Source: Prauserella rugosa (GTDB lineage: Bacteria > Actinomycetota > Actinomycetes > Mycobacteriales > Pseudonocardiaceae). From it: DNA of 64,000 nt. A program made the position numbers and the translations under genes. The DNA lies in contig NZ_JOIJ01000001.1 in the NCBI RefSeq assembly GCF_000719975.1, positions 62,001 through 126,000 on the forward strand, given 5' to 3'. Positions 34,719-43,306 of the stretch are shown piece by piece. Every line of letters starts with the position of its first letter. The first letter of the stretch is position 1. The notes beneath the pieces were generated by a model. The model did no database searches. It saw only the letters and a list, made by a program, of their open reading frames with translations, and had not been told where the DNA came from.

Positions 34719-36758
34719 TCAGGGGTTTGCGTACTCCACGAAGGCTGTCAGGGCGTCCGGGTTGGCCAGGGCGTCACGGGAGACGGCTCGGTCCGGGTCG
34801 GTGCCCGAGAGGATCTTCTTCACCGGCACCTCGCACTTCTTGCCGTTGAGCGTCCTCGGCACCGCCTCGACCACCACGAACCGGTCGGGCACGTGCCTCG
34901 GCGACAGCGCCCCGCGCAGCTCCTTGCGCAGATCCGGTTCGAGATCGGCCAGCTCGACGCCCTCGGCCAGCACGAGGAAGCACACCAGCTCTCCCTCCTC
35001 GCCTGCCGCCGACGTGTCGATCACCAGCGAGTCCAGCACCGCGTCGTAGCCCTCGACGACGCGGTAGAACTCCGCCGTGCCCATTCGCACACCGCCACGG
35101 TTCAGCGTCGAGTCGCTGCGCCCGTAGATGATCGCCGAGCCCCGCTTCGTGATCTTGATCCAGTCACCGTGCCGCCACACGCCGGGGAAGTCCTCGAAGT
35201 AGGCCTCGCGCAGGCGGGTGCCGTCCGGGTCGTTCCAGAACATCACCGGCATCGACGGCATCGGCTTCGTGAGCACCAACTCGCCCACCTCCTCCACGAC
35301 GGCGCGGCCGCCGTCGTCGTAGGCGTGCGCCGCGGCGCCCAGACACCGGCACGACAGCTCACCGAGCCACACCGGCACGTCCGGCGCCGAGCCCACGAAC
35401 GCCGTGCACAGGTCGGTACCTCCCGACACCGAACAGATCTGGACCTCCGGCCCGATCGCCTCGGCGATCCACCGGAATCCCTCCACCGACAGCGGCGCGC
35501 CCGTCGAGCCGATGGCCCGCAGCGCCGACAGATCCAGGTCCTCGCCCGGCTTGAGGTGCGCCTTCAGGCAGCTCTGCACGAACGGCGCCGACGTGCCGAA
35601 CACCGTGACCCGGTGTTTCTCGGCCAGCCGCCACAGCGCCCCGAGGTCCGGATGGCCGGGGCTGCCGTCGTAGAGCACGATCGTCGAGCCCACCAGCAGG
35701 CCGGAGACGAGGAAGTTCCACATCATCCAGCCGGTCGTGGTGAACCAGAAGAAGCGCTCCCCCGGCCCCAGGTCCTGCTGCAGCGCCAGCGCCTTGAGGT
35801 GTTCGACCGTGATACCGCCGTGGCCCTGCACGATGCCCTTCGGCAGGCCGGTCGTGCCCGACGAGTAGAGGATCCACAGCGGATGGTCGAACTCGACCGG
35901 GTCGAAAGCCAGCTCCGCGCCTGCGTGCTCGGCGAGCAGCTCGTCCCAGTCGAGTGTGGAGGCCATGCGGCCGCCGCCCTCGTAGTCGACGAGCACCGTG
36001 GCGCCGAGCCCGGGCAGCGCGCCGCGCAACTCGTCGATCGTGGGCCGGATGTCGAACGACCTGCCGTTGTACCGGTAGCCGTTGACCGCGATCAGCACCT
36101 TCGGCTCGATCTGCGTGAACCGGTCGGCGACCGCGCGCACTCCGAAGTCCGGCGAACACGACGACCAGATGGCGCCGAGACTCGCCGCGGCGAGGAACGC
36201 CACGAGCGTCTGCGGGCAGTTCGGGGCCAGCGCCACCACGCGGTCACCCTTGCCGACGCCCAGTTCCCGCAATGCCGACCGCGCGGCGGCCACCTGCGCG
36301 CGCAACTGCCCGAACGTCAGCTGCGTTTCGAGGCCGTCCTCGCGCGCGAACACCACCGCGACGTCGTCGTCGGCCTTCGGCGCGCCCGCCACACCACCGG
36401 TGAGTGCGTGCTCGGCGTAGTTCAGCGTGCCGCCCGCGAACCACGTCGCACCCGGCATCTCCAGTCCGGACAGCACCCGGCCGGGCTCGTCGTGCCAGCG
36501 CACACCGAGGTATTCGACGACGGCCGACCAGAAGTCCCCCAACTGCGACGTCGAGAACTCCCACAGCTGCGCGTAGTCCTTCGTGGTCACCCCGCGCTCG
36601 TCGGCGAGCCAGCGCCGGAAGTCGGCGATCCGCGTGGCCTCGACCCGCTCCTGCGACGGCCGCCACAGGACTTCCGCCTCGGTCCTTCCGCCCTGATCCT
36701 GCTTCGCGCCACCGTCGCCTGCGGCGTTCTCGACGCCGCTGTCCTGGGTACTGCTCAT
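34719..36758 (-). CDS. Acetoacetyl-CoA synthetase
   Basis: This 679-residue adenylate-forming enzyme activates acetoacetate to acetoacetyl-CoA. The N-terminal ACS domain has LWEFSTSQLGDFWSAVVEYL, the AMP-binding motif is LYSSGTTGLPKGIVQGHGG near residue 293, and the C-terminal catalytic Lys region is RTLNGKKCEVPVKKIL. GTPDVPVWLGELSC-like sequence and SVSGGTDLCTAFVGSAPD are typical of the acetoacetate-specific branch. The length matches the family (650-680). It follows the EspG-like gene by ten bases, so it may be expressed from the type VII accessory operon. Confidence 0.92.
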   Translation of the reverse strand: MSSTQDSGVENAAGDGGAKQDQGGRTEAEVLWRPSQERVEATRIADFRRWLADERGVTTKDYAQLWEFSTSQLGDFWSAVVEYLGVRWHDEPGRVLSGLEMPGATWFAGGTLNYAEHALTGGVAGAPKADDDVAVVFAREDGLETQLTFGQLRAQVAAARSALRELGVGKGDRVVALAPNCPQTLVAFLAAASLGAIWSSCSPDFGVRAVADRFTQIEPKVLIAVNGYRYNGRSFDIRPTIDELRGALPGLGATVLVDYEGGGRMASTLDWDELLAEHAGAELAFDPVEFDHPLWILYSSGTTGLPKGIVQGHGGITVEHLKALALQQDLGPGERFFWFTTTGWMMWNFLVSGLLVGSTIVLYDGSPGHPDLGALWRLAEKHRVTVFGTSAPFVQSCLKAHLKPGEDLDLSALRAIGSTGAPLSVEGFRWIAEAIGPEVQICSVSGGTDLCTAFVGSAPDVPVWLGELSCRCLGAAAHAYDDGGRAVVEEVGELVLTKPMPSMPVMFWNDPDGTRLREAYFEDFPGVWRHGDWIKITKRGSAIIYGRSDSTLNRGGVRMGTAEFYRVVEGYDAVLDSLVIDTSAAGEEGELVCFLVLAEGVELADLEPDLRKELRGALSPRHVPDRFVVVEAVPRTLNGKKCEVPVKKILSGTDPDRAVSRDALANPDALTAFVEYANP

Positions 36759-36768
36759 GCCCGAGACC

Positions 36769-37527
36769 TTAGGCGAGATCGGTGACCATTTCCTCCGTCA
36801 TGGAGCGCAATCTCGCCATGTCCGCAGGCGTGACGGCGACCCAGTCGCCCACCCTGCGCAGCACGTACCTGCCCTGTTCGGTGTCGACCCAGTTCACCGT
36901 GCTCGGCGTGCGCCCGCGGACCGCGGACGTGGCGCCGACGTAGCCACCGGAACGCCTGCCCTCGACCGCGCGCAGGAACGTCGCGGCCTCCGACGACCGC
37001 ACGCCCGCCGCGCGCAGCGAGTCCAGGAACCCGCTCGCCCCGTCCCGTTCGCCCGCCCGGCACGCCCTGCGGTAGTCGGCGTAACCGACGTTGGCGGGCG
37101 CACCCGGTCCGGCCTCCAGCGAGGGCAGCGCCTCGAACATGCGCGGGATCAACTCGCCGCGCAGCACCGGACCGAGCAGTACCTCCGCACCCGAGGTGCC
37201 CGCCGTGACGACTCCGTGGCCGGTGATCGCGCCGTAGGCGCGGAACGCGACGTCGGGGCCGACCGCGGTCAGGTCGACGCCGATGTCCGGTGCGGCGAGC
37301 GTGTGCAGCAGTTCGGCGAGGTCGGGATCGGGGTTCGACACGGTGCCGAGGCCGCGGCCGGCCAGCGACTCGTCCGCCATCGCGACGAGCCGTTCGCGGT
37401 ACTCGGCCGTCCTGCCGACCGCAGGCACGTCCAGCACCGCGGGCGGGTCACCGAGGCCGAGCTGCCGCCACAACAGGTAGAACTCGCCCGGGTGGAGCGT
37501 GATCCACCCGGAGCTCTCGTCGCGCAC
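36769..37527 (-). CDS. EspG-family type VII secretion chaperone
   Basis: This 252-residue protein matches the actinobacterial ESX secretion-associated EspG family, with ITLHPGEFYLLWRQLGLGDPP at the start, a central GRGLGTVSNPDPDLAELLHTL and the C-terminal NWVDTEQGRYVLRR near residue 215. EspG proteins bind PPE-type substrates and keep them soluble before export. The GTG at 37527 is six bases after the PPE-like gene stop. This adjacency supports a chaperone-substrate pair. Confidence 0.82.
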   Translation of the reverse strand: MRDESSGWITLHPGEFYLLWRQLGLGDPPAVLDVPAVGRTAEYRERLVAMADESLAGRGLGTVSNPDPDLAELLHTLAAPDIGVDLTAVGPDVAFRAYGAITGHGVVTAGTSGAEVLLGPVLRGELIPRMFEALPSLEAGPGAPANVGYADYRRACRAGERDGASGFLDSLRAAGVRSSEAATFLRAVEGRRSGGYVGATSAVRGRTPSTVNWVDTEQGRYVLRRVGDWVAVTPADMARLRSMTEEMVTDLA

Positions 37528-37533
37528 CCGGCG

Positions 37534-39021
37534 TCACTCGTTCCCGCGCCAGTCGCGTTCACCGATCACCGGTGGCGCGATCGGCCCGGTCGGCATACCC
37601 CACACGTCGTCCTCCTCCTGCAGATACGACGGCGAGCTGTGTTCGTTCTCCTCGTCGCCGCCGGGGCGCGCGCCCGCGGCACCGCCCATCATGCCGCCGA
37701 CCGGGGCCGCTCCAGCACGGCCACCGGCCGCGGCCGCCGCCGAGGAACCGGCCTGCCCACCGCCGCCCGACACCGCGGCCGTCGCACCGCCCGGCGCCGA
37801 CCCGGTCGCCCCGGCACCGGTGGCCATTCCGGGAGCCGCGGTGTGGCCCGCGGCCATGCCCGCCGCGGCGCCCGCGGCCAGCGGGGCCGCCACGACGCCC
37901 GGGGTCATGCCGCCGAATCCGCCCGCGTGGTCCGGCCTTCCGCCGCCGGACGGGTCGGTGCCCTCGTGCTCCGGGGGCGGCGGTTCGGGGTCGCGGCCCC
38001 GCTCCCGGCCGCCGCCGTCGTCCTTGAGGCCCTCCCCTGGCATCACGAACTGAGGCACGCCGCGGAAGACGTTGCCCGATTCGAGCTGGTAGGTCCGCAT
38101 CACCTCCGCCGCGCGGCGGTGCAGTTCACGCTGGCGCTCGCGCGCGGTGTCGGGGTCGCTGGGCAGCAGGCCGGCGTCGGAGAATCCGCCGCCTCCACCG
38201 CCGCCGTCGGAGGACCCACCGCCTCCCGCGGATCCGCCGCCCTGCCGCCCGCCGAGGGACGACAGGCCCTCGTCGCCGCGCCTGCCCCCGGTCGAACGGG
38301 TCGAGCCGTCGCCGAGCACGTCGATGGTGCTGCCGAACCGGCCTCCGCCACTGCCGCCACTGCCGCTGCTGCCACCACTGCCGCGGCCACCGTTGGCGTC
38401 GTTGGCGTCGTTGTTGTCGTTGTCGTCACCGCCCAGCGCCACCAGGCCACCGGAGTCCCCAGCCACAGAGCCAGCCACAGAGCCAGCCACTGAACCAGCC
38501 ACGGGGCCGCCCACGGAGCCGCTGTCGGCACGCAGCGGCCGAGGATCCGGCAGAGGCGATGGCAGAGGCGATGGCGGTGGCGATGGCAAGGGCAGCGGCA
38601 ACGGGCTGAGCTGCAGCGGTTCTGGCATGGCGTTCTTCGCCCACCTGGCCAGATGTGCCTGCGCCCTGACCGCGTTGGCCACGCCGTGGCTGTCGCGGGA
38701 GGTCTGCTCCGTCCACTGCGACAGCCGGTCGACCTTCTCCTTGGCCTGTTCGGCGCCGCCGCCTCGCCAGCCCTCGGACGCCTTGCGCAGCGCCGCCTGC
38801 AGGCCCTCGCCGATCTCCTGCAGCCTGCCGCCCAGGTGGCCCCACTTGCGGGCGACCTCGTCGGCGGTCTCGCTGTCGACCCCGGTCGTGGCCATGCGGT
38901 AGAGCTCCGGATGCGTGCACACCGACCAATCGAAGTCGGAGTCGAGCGCCTCCTGACCGGGCGGCGGCTCCTCCGGCTCGTGTGGGGGCCACGGGTACGG
39001 CAGACAACGCATGACGCTCAT
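37534..39021 (-). CDS. PPE-like type VII secretion substrate, Gly/Pro-rich
   Basis: This 495-residue protein has an N-terminal helical domain (about residues 25-130) with LYRMATTGVDSETADEVARK and a WRGGGAEQAK turn resembling the WXG motif of PPE/WXG100 proteins. From about residue 135 onward it is low-complexity, rich in Gly, Pro, Ser and Asp, including stretches of glycine and repeated SVAG units near residue 175. The C-terminus has an acidic EENEHSSPSYLQEEDDVWG segment. It is probably exported by an ESX system with the EspG-like chaperone encoded next. Its start overlaps the stop of the preceding gene by four bases. Confidence 0.72.
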   Translation of the reverse strand: MSVMRCLPYPWPPHEPEEPPPGQEALDSDFDWSVCTHPELYRMATTGVDSETADEVARKWGHLGGRLQEIGEGLQAALRKASEGWRGGGAEQAKEKVDRLSQWTEQTSRDSHGVANAVRAQAHLARWAKNAMPEPLQLSPLPLPLPSPPPSPLPSPLPDPRPLRADSGSVGGPVAGSVAGSVAGSVAGDSGGLVALGGDDNDNNDANDANGGRGSGGSSGSGGSGGGRFGSTIDVLGDGSTRSTGGRRGDEGLSSLGGRQGGGSAGGGGSSDGGGGGGGFSDAGLLPSDPDTARERQRELHRRAAEVMRTYQLESGNVFRGVPQFVMPGEGLKDDGGGRERGRDPEPPPPEHEGTDPSGGGRPDHAGGFGGMTPGVVAAPLAAGAAAGMAAGHTAAPGMATGAGATGSAPGGATAAVSGGGGQAGSSAAAAAGGRAGAAPVGGMMGGAAGARPGGDEENEHSSPSYLQEEDDVWGMPTGPIAPPVIGERDWRGNE

Positions 39022-39518
39022 GCGAACCTCCCTGTGTCACCGGGGTCGACGCCGATGCCGTAGAGCGCGTCCCTCACGTCCTCGTCGGTCGTGGTGATCA
39101 GGCCCGAGGCGGTGCGAATGATGCCGACGAGCTGGTCCAGCTGCTCGGCGTAGCCCTTGAGCACGGGCAGCGCCGCGTTGTCGTCGCCGTCGACGGCGCC
39201 CTTCAGACGCCGAGCCAGGGTCTCGCCCACGAAGTTGTCACCGAAGCGCAGCGGCTGGTCGATGTTGTCGCCCGCCTCCGCGATGAGCTGGTGCACCTGA
39301 CCCTGCAGCCGGAGCAGCTCCCCGAGCAGTTCGTGCGCGGACTCCTCGTCGAACCACAGCTCACCGCGGTCGACCTGGTCGCGTACCTGTCGCAGGTCCT
39401 CGGCCACCGGCGCCAGCCGTCCCGCGGCGCCCTCCGCGAACTCGTGGGCGGGCAGGGACGGCGCCTGTGGTGGCGCGGGCGCCGCAGGGCCACCGCCCGC
39501 GATGCTGGATTCCGTCAC
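39018..39518 (-). CDS. Small helical protein, PE/WXG100-like partner (hypothetical)
   Basis: This 166-residue protein is mostly helical, with a region around [20 protein letters not shown] and [21 protein letters not shown] do not recognise a defined family. Its position as first gene before a PPE-like protein and EspG, with four-base overlap, suggests it is the heterodimer partner of the PPE-like protein, as PE or WXG100 proteins are. The GTG at 39518 opens the operon, divergent from the aminotransferase. Confidence 0.65.
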   Translation of the reverse strand: MTESSIAGGGPAAPAPPQAPSLPAHEFAEGAAGRLAPVAEDLRQVRDQVDRGELWFDEESAHELLGELLRLQGQVHQLIAEAGDNIDQPLRFGDNFVGETLARRLKGAVDGDDNAALPVLKGYAEQLDQLVGIIRTASGLITTTDEDVRDALYGIGVDPGDTGRFA

Positions 39519-39691
39519 GATGTTCCCCTGATCGGTGGTCGGTGTGGCGAACAGTAACTCGGACGTGCGAAACGGGCGAGCGGTTCACCCGTATTGCCAT
39601 CCTCGGTTCGTGCGGCGTGGCCTCGGGTTACGTTGAGGTGACAGAACCGCCGAACTCAGAACCGCGGAACACAGACCAGGGAGCCGTCACC

Positions 39692-40777
39692 GTGTCCAGC
39701 ACACCTCAGTCCCCAGCGAATCAGCAGGCGGAGCTTCACACCAGGGCCGACCTGGCGAGTCTGCCCGCCTACGTCGCAGGCAGGACGGTGCCCGGCGCGG
39801 TGAAGCTGGCCAGCAACGAGACGCCGCACGGGCCCCTGCCGAGCGTGGCGCAGGCGATCGCCGACGCCGCAGCCGAGGTGAACCGCTACCCCGACATGGT
39901 GTCGACGGCGCTGACCGAACGGCTCTCGGCCGAACTCGACGTGCCGACCGAGCGGATCACCGTCGGATGCGGCTCCGTGGCGCTGTGCCAGCAGCTGGTG
40001 CAGGCGATGTGCGCGCCCGGCGAGGAGGTCGTGTACGCGTGGCGCTCGTTCGAGGCCTATCCGATCGCCACCCAGATCGCCAACGCCGCGGCCGTGCCCG
40101 TACCCCTCGACGAGACACACGCCCACGACCTGGACGCCATGCTCGCCGCCATCACGCCGGCCACGCGCCTGGTGTTCGTGTGCAATCCGAACAACCCCAC
40201 CGGAACGGTCGTGCGCCGCGAAGCGCTCACCCGGTTCCTCGACGCCGTGCCACCGAACGTGCTGGTCGTCCTCGACGAGGCGTACCGCGAGTTCGTCGCC
40301 GACCCCGACGTGCCGGACGGCATCGAACTGGGCCGCCGCTATCCGAACGTGCTGGTCCTGCGCACCTTCTCCAAGGCATACGGACTCGCGGGCCTGCGCG
40401 TGGGCTACGGCGTCGGCCCTGCCGACGTGATCACCGCGCTGCGCAAGGTCTACGTGCCGTTCAGCACCAACGCGCTCGCCCAGCGGGCCGCCATCGCCTC
40501 GCTCGACGCGTCCGACGAGCTGCTCGAGCGGTGTTCGGCCATCGTCGCCGAGCGCACGCGCGTGGCCGACGGCCTCCGCGACGCCGGGTTCGAGGTGCCC
40601 GAGACGCAGGCCAACTTCGTCTGGCTGCCGCTCGGCGAGCGCACCCTCGAATTCACCGAACACGCTCTGGAGCACAAGGTCGTCGTGCGCGGGTTCGCCG
40701 GGGACGGCGTCCGCGTGACCATCAGCGCCCCCGAGGAGAACGACCTGTTCCTGGCCGCGGCCCGCGCGTTCCGCTGA
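39692..40777 (+). CDS. Histidinol-phosphate/aromatic aminotransferase
   Basis: This 361-residue fold type I PLP enzyme matches the HisC/Pat family. [12 protein letters not shown] near residue 38 binds substrate phosphate or carboxylate, [14 protein letters not shown] near 162 and [11 protein letters not shown] near 195 bind PLP, and the catalytic Lys is in [17 protein letters not shown] near 225. The branch with [20 protein letters not shown] is the putative phenylalanine/aromatic aminotransferase type. The GTG at 39692 has AGGGAG eight bases upstream; another in-frame GTG at 39638 is less well placed. It ends 19 bases before a large inverted repeat. Confidence 0.88.
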   Translation: MSSTPQSPANQQAELHTRADLASLPAYVAGRTVPGAVKLASNETPHGPLPSVAQAIADAAAEVNRYPDMVSTALTERLSAELDVPTERITVGCGSVALCQQLVQAMCAPGEEVVYAWRSFEAYPIATQIANAAAVPVPLDETHAHDLDAMLAAITPATRLVFVCNPNNPTGTVVRREALTRFLDAVPPNVLVVLDEAYREFVADPDVPDGIELGRRYPNVLVLRTFSKAYGLAGLRVGYGVGPADVITALRKVYVPFSTNALAQRAAIASLDASDELLERCSAIVAERTRVADGLRDAGFEVPETQANFVWLPLGERTLEFTEHALEHKVVVRGFAGDGVRVTISAPEENDLFLAAARAFR

Positions 40778-40796
40778 GCAGCGTCGGAGCCGAAAC

Positions 40797-40847
40797 CTCC
40801 CGAGGGCCCTTTGGTTGCGTTGAACGCAACCAAAGGGCCCTCGGGAG
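40797..40847. terminator. 51-bp perfect inverted repeat between converging genes
   Basis: A 25-base arm at 40797-40821 is perfectly complementary to 40823-40847 with a single G between. The centre reads GCGTTGAACGC. It lies between the aminotransferase and the convergent ketopantoate-reductase-like gene, so it can act as a two-way terminator, yet it is much longer than needed and has no T-tract. A perfect arm of this length suggests a mobile or copied repeat element. Confidence 0.85.
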
Positions 40848-40854
40848 CTCCTTC

Positions 40855-41781
40855 CTACGGCGAGACGGCGGACAGGAGGGCGAGCAGGGAGCGGTTGGCG
40901 GCGACGTCGATCCCGTGCCGGTCGCCGAGACGCACGACCGTGGCGGTGAGTCCGTCGTGCTCGAGCGGCCTGCCCGCCTCGCGGTCCTGCAGCATGGACG
41001 TCGTACTGCCGGGCGCAAGCGCTTGCAACCACGCGAGGACCTCGCGAGCGTCCGCATCGTCGAGGTGTGCACCCTCGGCACGGCCGACGGCGACCGCCTC
41101 GCGCAGCACGCGCATCGCCAGCTCCGCCACCGGCTGCTCGGTCAGCACCTCGACGCGGCGTCCGGTGAGCGCGGTGATCGGGTTGGCCGAGACGTTGGTC
41201 AGCATCTTGCGCCAGGCTGCGGTCCGGAAGTCGGCCGAGCGCTCCACGGCCAGCCGCGTGCCCTCGAGCAACGCCACGGCCGGTTCGGCCGACGCGGTGT
41301 CCGGCACCACGAGGTCGCGATCGGTCCTGCGGGTGCGGACGGCGCCGAGCCCGGTGCGTTCGACGTTCGTGTAGACCAGCGCGGGCACGACCTCGGCCGT
41401 GACCAGCGGGCCGATCCGCTCCACGTGGTCGACGCCGTTCTGCGCGGCGACCACGTGCCCTCCGTGCGCGGTCAGTGCCGCCAGCCAGTCGGCGACGGCC
41501 GGGGTGTCGTGGATCTTCGTGGCGAGGACGGTCAGCGCCGCGGCTCCCACGTCGTCGGGCGTCGCGACCCACCGCACGGGGTAGGTGCTGGTGACCGCGT
41601 CCGCTCCGGTGCCATCGGTGACCTCGATGCGATCGAGGGGCCGGCGTCCGCAGGCGACGACGTCGTGCCCGGCCGCGGCGAGCGCACCGGCCAGTGCCGT
41701 ACCGACGGCGCCCATCCCGACGACCGCGACCGTCTCGGCGCGCGTGTCCCTGTCCATCGGTGCCTGCGGTGGCGTGCTCAC
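40855..41781 (-). CDS. Ketopantoate reductase-like oxidoreductase
   Basis: This 308-residue protein resembles 2-dehydropantoate 2-reductase (PanE/ApbA). The Rossmann motif VAVVGMGAVGTALAGALAAAGH lies near residue 18, the conserved AQNGVDHVERI near 112, the catalytic Lys in AWRKMLTNVSANPITALTG near 188. NADPH-dependent reduction of a 2-oxoacid is expected. The GTG at 41781 overlaps the TauE stop; an internal ATG at about 41757 is also possible. Confidence 0.8.
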   Translation of the reverse strand: MSTPPQAPMDRDTRAETVAVVGMGAVGTALAGALAAAGHDVVACGRRPLDRIEVTDGTGADAVTSTYPVRWVATPDDVGAAALTVLATKIHDTPAVADWLAALTAHGGHVVAAQNGVDHVERIGPLVTAEVVPALVYTNVERTGLGAVRTRRTDRDLVVPDTASAEPAVALLEGTRLAVERSADFRTAAWRKMLTNVSANPITALTGRRVEVLTEQPVAELAMRVLREAVAVGRAEGAHLDDADAREVLAWLQALAPGSTTSMLQDREAGRPLEHDGLTATVVRLGDRHGIDVAANRSLLALLSAVSP

Positions 41782-42596
41782 CAGTGCGAGGCGATGAGCT
41801 GGATGACAGCGGCGAGGCCGATGACGACGATGGCGGCGCGCAGGAGACGCGGCGAGAGCTTCCTGCCGATCTTGGCGCCGAGCTGGCCACCGACCACCGA
41901 GCCGACGGCCAGCAGCCCGACCACGGGCCAGCTGATGGGCGCGCTGAAGGCGTAGACCAGGCCGGCGACGATGTTGACCGCGGCGGCGAGCACGTTCTTG
42001 ATGCCGTTGAGTGTCTGCAGCGGCTCGGTCATCAGGATGCCCATGATCGCCATGAGCATCACGCCCTGGGCCGCGGTGAAGTAGCCGCCGTAGATGCCGG
42101 TCAGGAAGATCAGCGTGATCAGCAGTACCGCGCTCTTGGCGCTGCGTCCCGCCGCGGCCCCGCCGTCCGCACCGCCGTCGCCGCCGCCGGGGTGCAGCTG
42201 GTTGCGGTTACGGCGGCGAGCCACCCAGGCCGAGACCTTCGGCTGGATCAGCACCAGCACCAGGGCCAGCACGATCAGCACCGGCACGATCATCTCGAAC
42301 GCGTTCGCCGGCAGCGACAACAGCAGGATCGTGCCGACGACCGCGCCCAGGATCGAGGCAGGCAGGAACGAGGCCAGGGTGCGGGCCTGCCCGCCCAGCT
42401 CGTGGCGGTAGCCGATCGCGCCGGACACACTGCCGGGCGCGAGGCCGATCGCGTTCGAGGTCGTCGCCGTCACCGGCGGATACCCGAGGGCCACCAGCAC
42501 CGGGAACGTCACCAACGTGCCCGACCCGACGACCGCGTTGATCATCCCGGCCCACACGCCGGCCACCACGATCACAATCGCATGCCACCACACCAC
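41778..42596 (-). CDS. TauE/SafE family sulfite/anion exporter
   Basis: This 272-residue membrane protein matches the TauE/SafE (DUF81) permeases, with GMINAVVGSGTLVTFPVLVALG near residue 18, TSNAIGLAPGSVSGAIGYR and the second-half GIYGGYFTAAQGVMLMAI. About eight membrane helices are expected. Such proteins export sulfite, sulfoacetate or similar anions. Two consecutive GTG codons could start it. It is coupled by a four-base overlap to the ketopantoate-reductase-like gene. Confidence 0.85.
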   Translation of the reverse strand: MVWWHAIVIVVAGVWAGMINAVVGSGTLVTFPVLVALGYPPVTATTSNAIGLAPGSVSGAIGYRHELGGQARTLASFLPASILGAVVGTILLLSLPANAFEMIVPVLIVLALVLVLIQPKVSAWVARRRNRNQLHPGGGDGGADGGAAAGRSAKSAVLLITLIFLTGIYGGYFTAAQGVMLMAIMGILMTEPLQTLNGIKNVLAAAVNIVAGLVYAFSAPISWPVVGLLAVGSVVGGQLGAKIGRKLSPRLLRAAIVVIGLAAVIQLIASHW

Positions 42597-42671
42597 GCGG
42601 TGACGATATGCCTCGCCCGACGATCTCCGCGGCTCCCGGACGGGCAGGCGTGGCCAGGCTCACCGATCAAC

Positions 42672-42697
42672 GTTTCGGTCGCGAGATCACCGGTTAC
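42672..42697 (+). promoter_or_regulatory. Possible SigF-type promoter
   Basis: GTTT at 42672-42675 is followed after sixteen bases by GGTTAC at 42692-42697. Mycobacterial SigF promoters have GTTT and a GGGTAT-like -10 with about this spacing. The element lies upstream of the anti-sigma/sigma gene pair, where autoregulation is usual. The -10 differs from the consensus in one or two bases. Confidence 0.4.
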
Positions 42698-42759
42698 CCC
42701 GTGCCCCGGACTGCCCGCCCCTTCCGGCGGGATGCGCGTGCGACGGCAAGGAGGTAGAA

Positions 42760-42837
42760 GTGGGCACCACACGGTCACGGTCACCGGTCATCATCGAGGA
42801 AAGACGCCCACGGCCCTTACCGGCCCGTCCCCACTGA
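42760..42837 (+). CDS. Possible 25-codon leader ORF with TTA codon upstream of the SigF module
   Basis: A GTG at 42760 is preceded by a near-perfect AAGGAGG (42748-42754) at five bases spacing. It opens a 25-codon frame ending in TGA at 42835-42837. The peptide is basic and proline-rich and has no recognised family. It contains the leucine codon TTA (42817-42819) and an AGA arginine codon, both rare in such genomes. The stop overlaps the GAGG site that serves the anti-sigma gene, so translation of the two could be coupled. Whether it is expressed cannot be told from sequence alone. Confidence 0.5.
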   Translation: MGTTRSRSPVIIEERRPRPLPARPH

Positions 42838-42844
42838 GGTGAAA

Positions 42845-43306
42845 GTGACAGAGACAGAGTCGACAGGACCGCGGCACACCGGAGCGCAACCCGGTGAGCT
42901 CGGCGAAGACGACGTCGAGGTCCGGCTCGGCGCCAACCTGACTCATCTGCCCATCGTCCGATCGATCGCCGCCAACGTCGCGGTACGCGCCGATTTCGAC
43001 CTGGACGCCATCGCCGACCTGCGGCTCGCCGTGGACGAGGCATGCTCCACGTTGATCACCCGCGCGGTGGCCGGCTCGACGATGACCTGCCGTTTCGTCA
43101 TCGACGACGGCGAGCTGCGGTTCCACGGGACCGTCGCCTCCGCCGAGCAGGAGGCGCCCAGCACGGCCTCGTTCGGCTGGAAGGTGCTGACGACGCTCGC
43201 GGACACGGCCAACACGTGGCTCGACTCCGAGGGCCGCGACGGCGCCGACGGCCCCCACGGCCAGGTCCACGTCGAACTGACGAAACGAAAGCCGACGCTT
43301 ACGTGA
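42845..43306 (+). CDS. Anti-sigma factor, RsbW-type ATP-binding protein
   Basis: This protein of about 153 residues resembles RsbW/UsfX anti-sigma kinases of the GHKL fold, with LGANLTHLPIVRSIAANVAVRADFDLDAIADLRLAVDEACS covering the N-box helix (shown by positions about 28-68) and a C-terminal DGPHGQVHVELTKR strand. It would hold the following sigma factor inactive. GTG 42845 is chosen because GAGG lies five bases upstream; GTG 42839 is too close to that site. Its stop overlaps the sigma gene start (GTGA). Confidence 0.82.
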   Translation: MTETESTGPRHTGAQPGELGEDDVEVRLGANLTHLPIVRSIAANVAVRADFDLDAIADLRLAVDEACSTLITRAVAGSTMTCRFVIDDGELRFHGTVASAEQEAPSTASFGWKVLTTLADTANTWLDSEGRDGADGPHGQVHVELTKRKPTLT

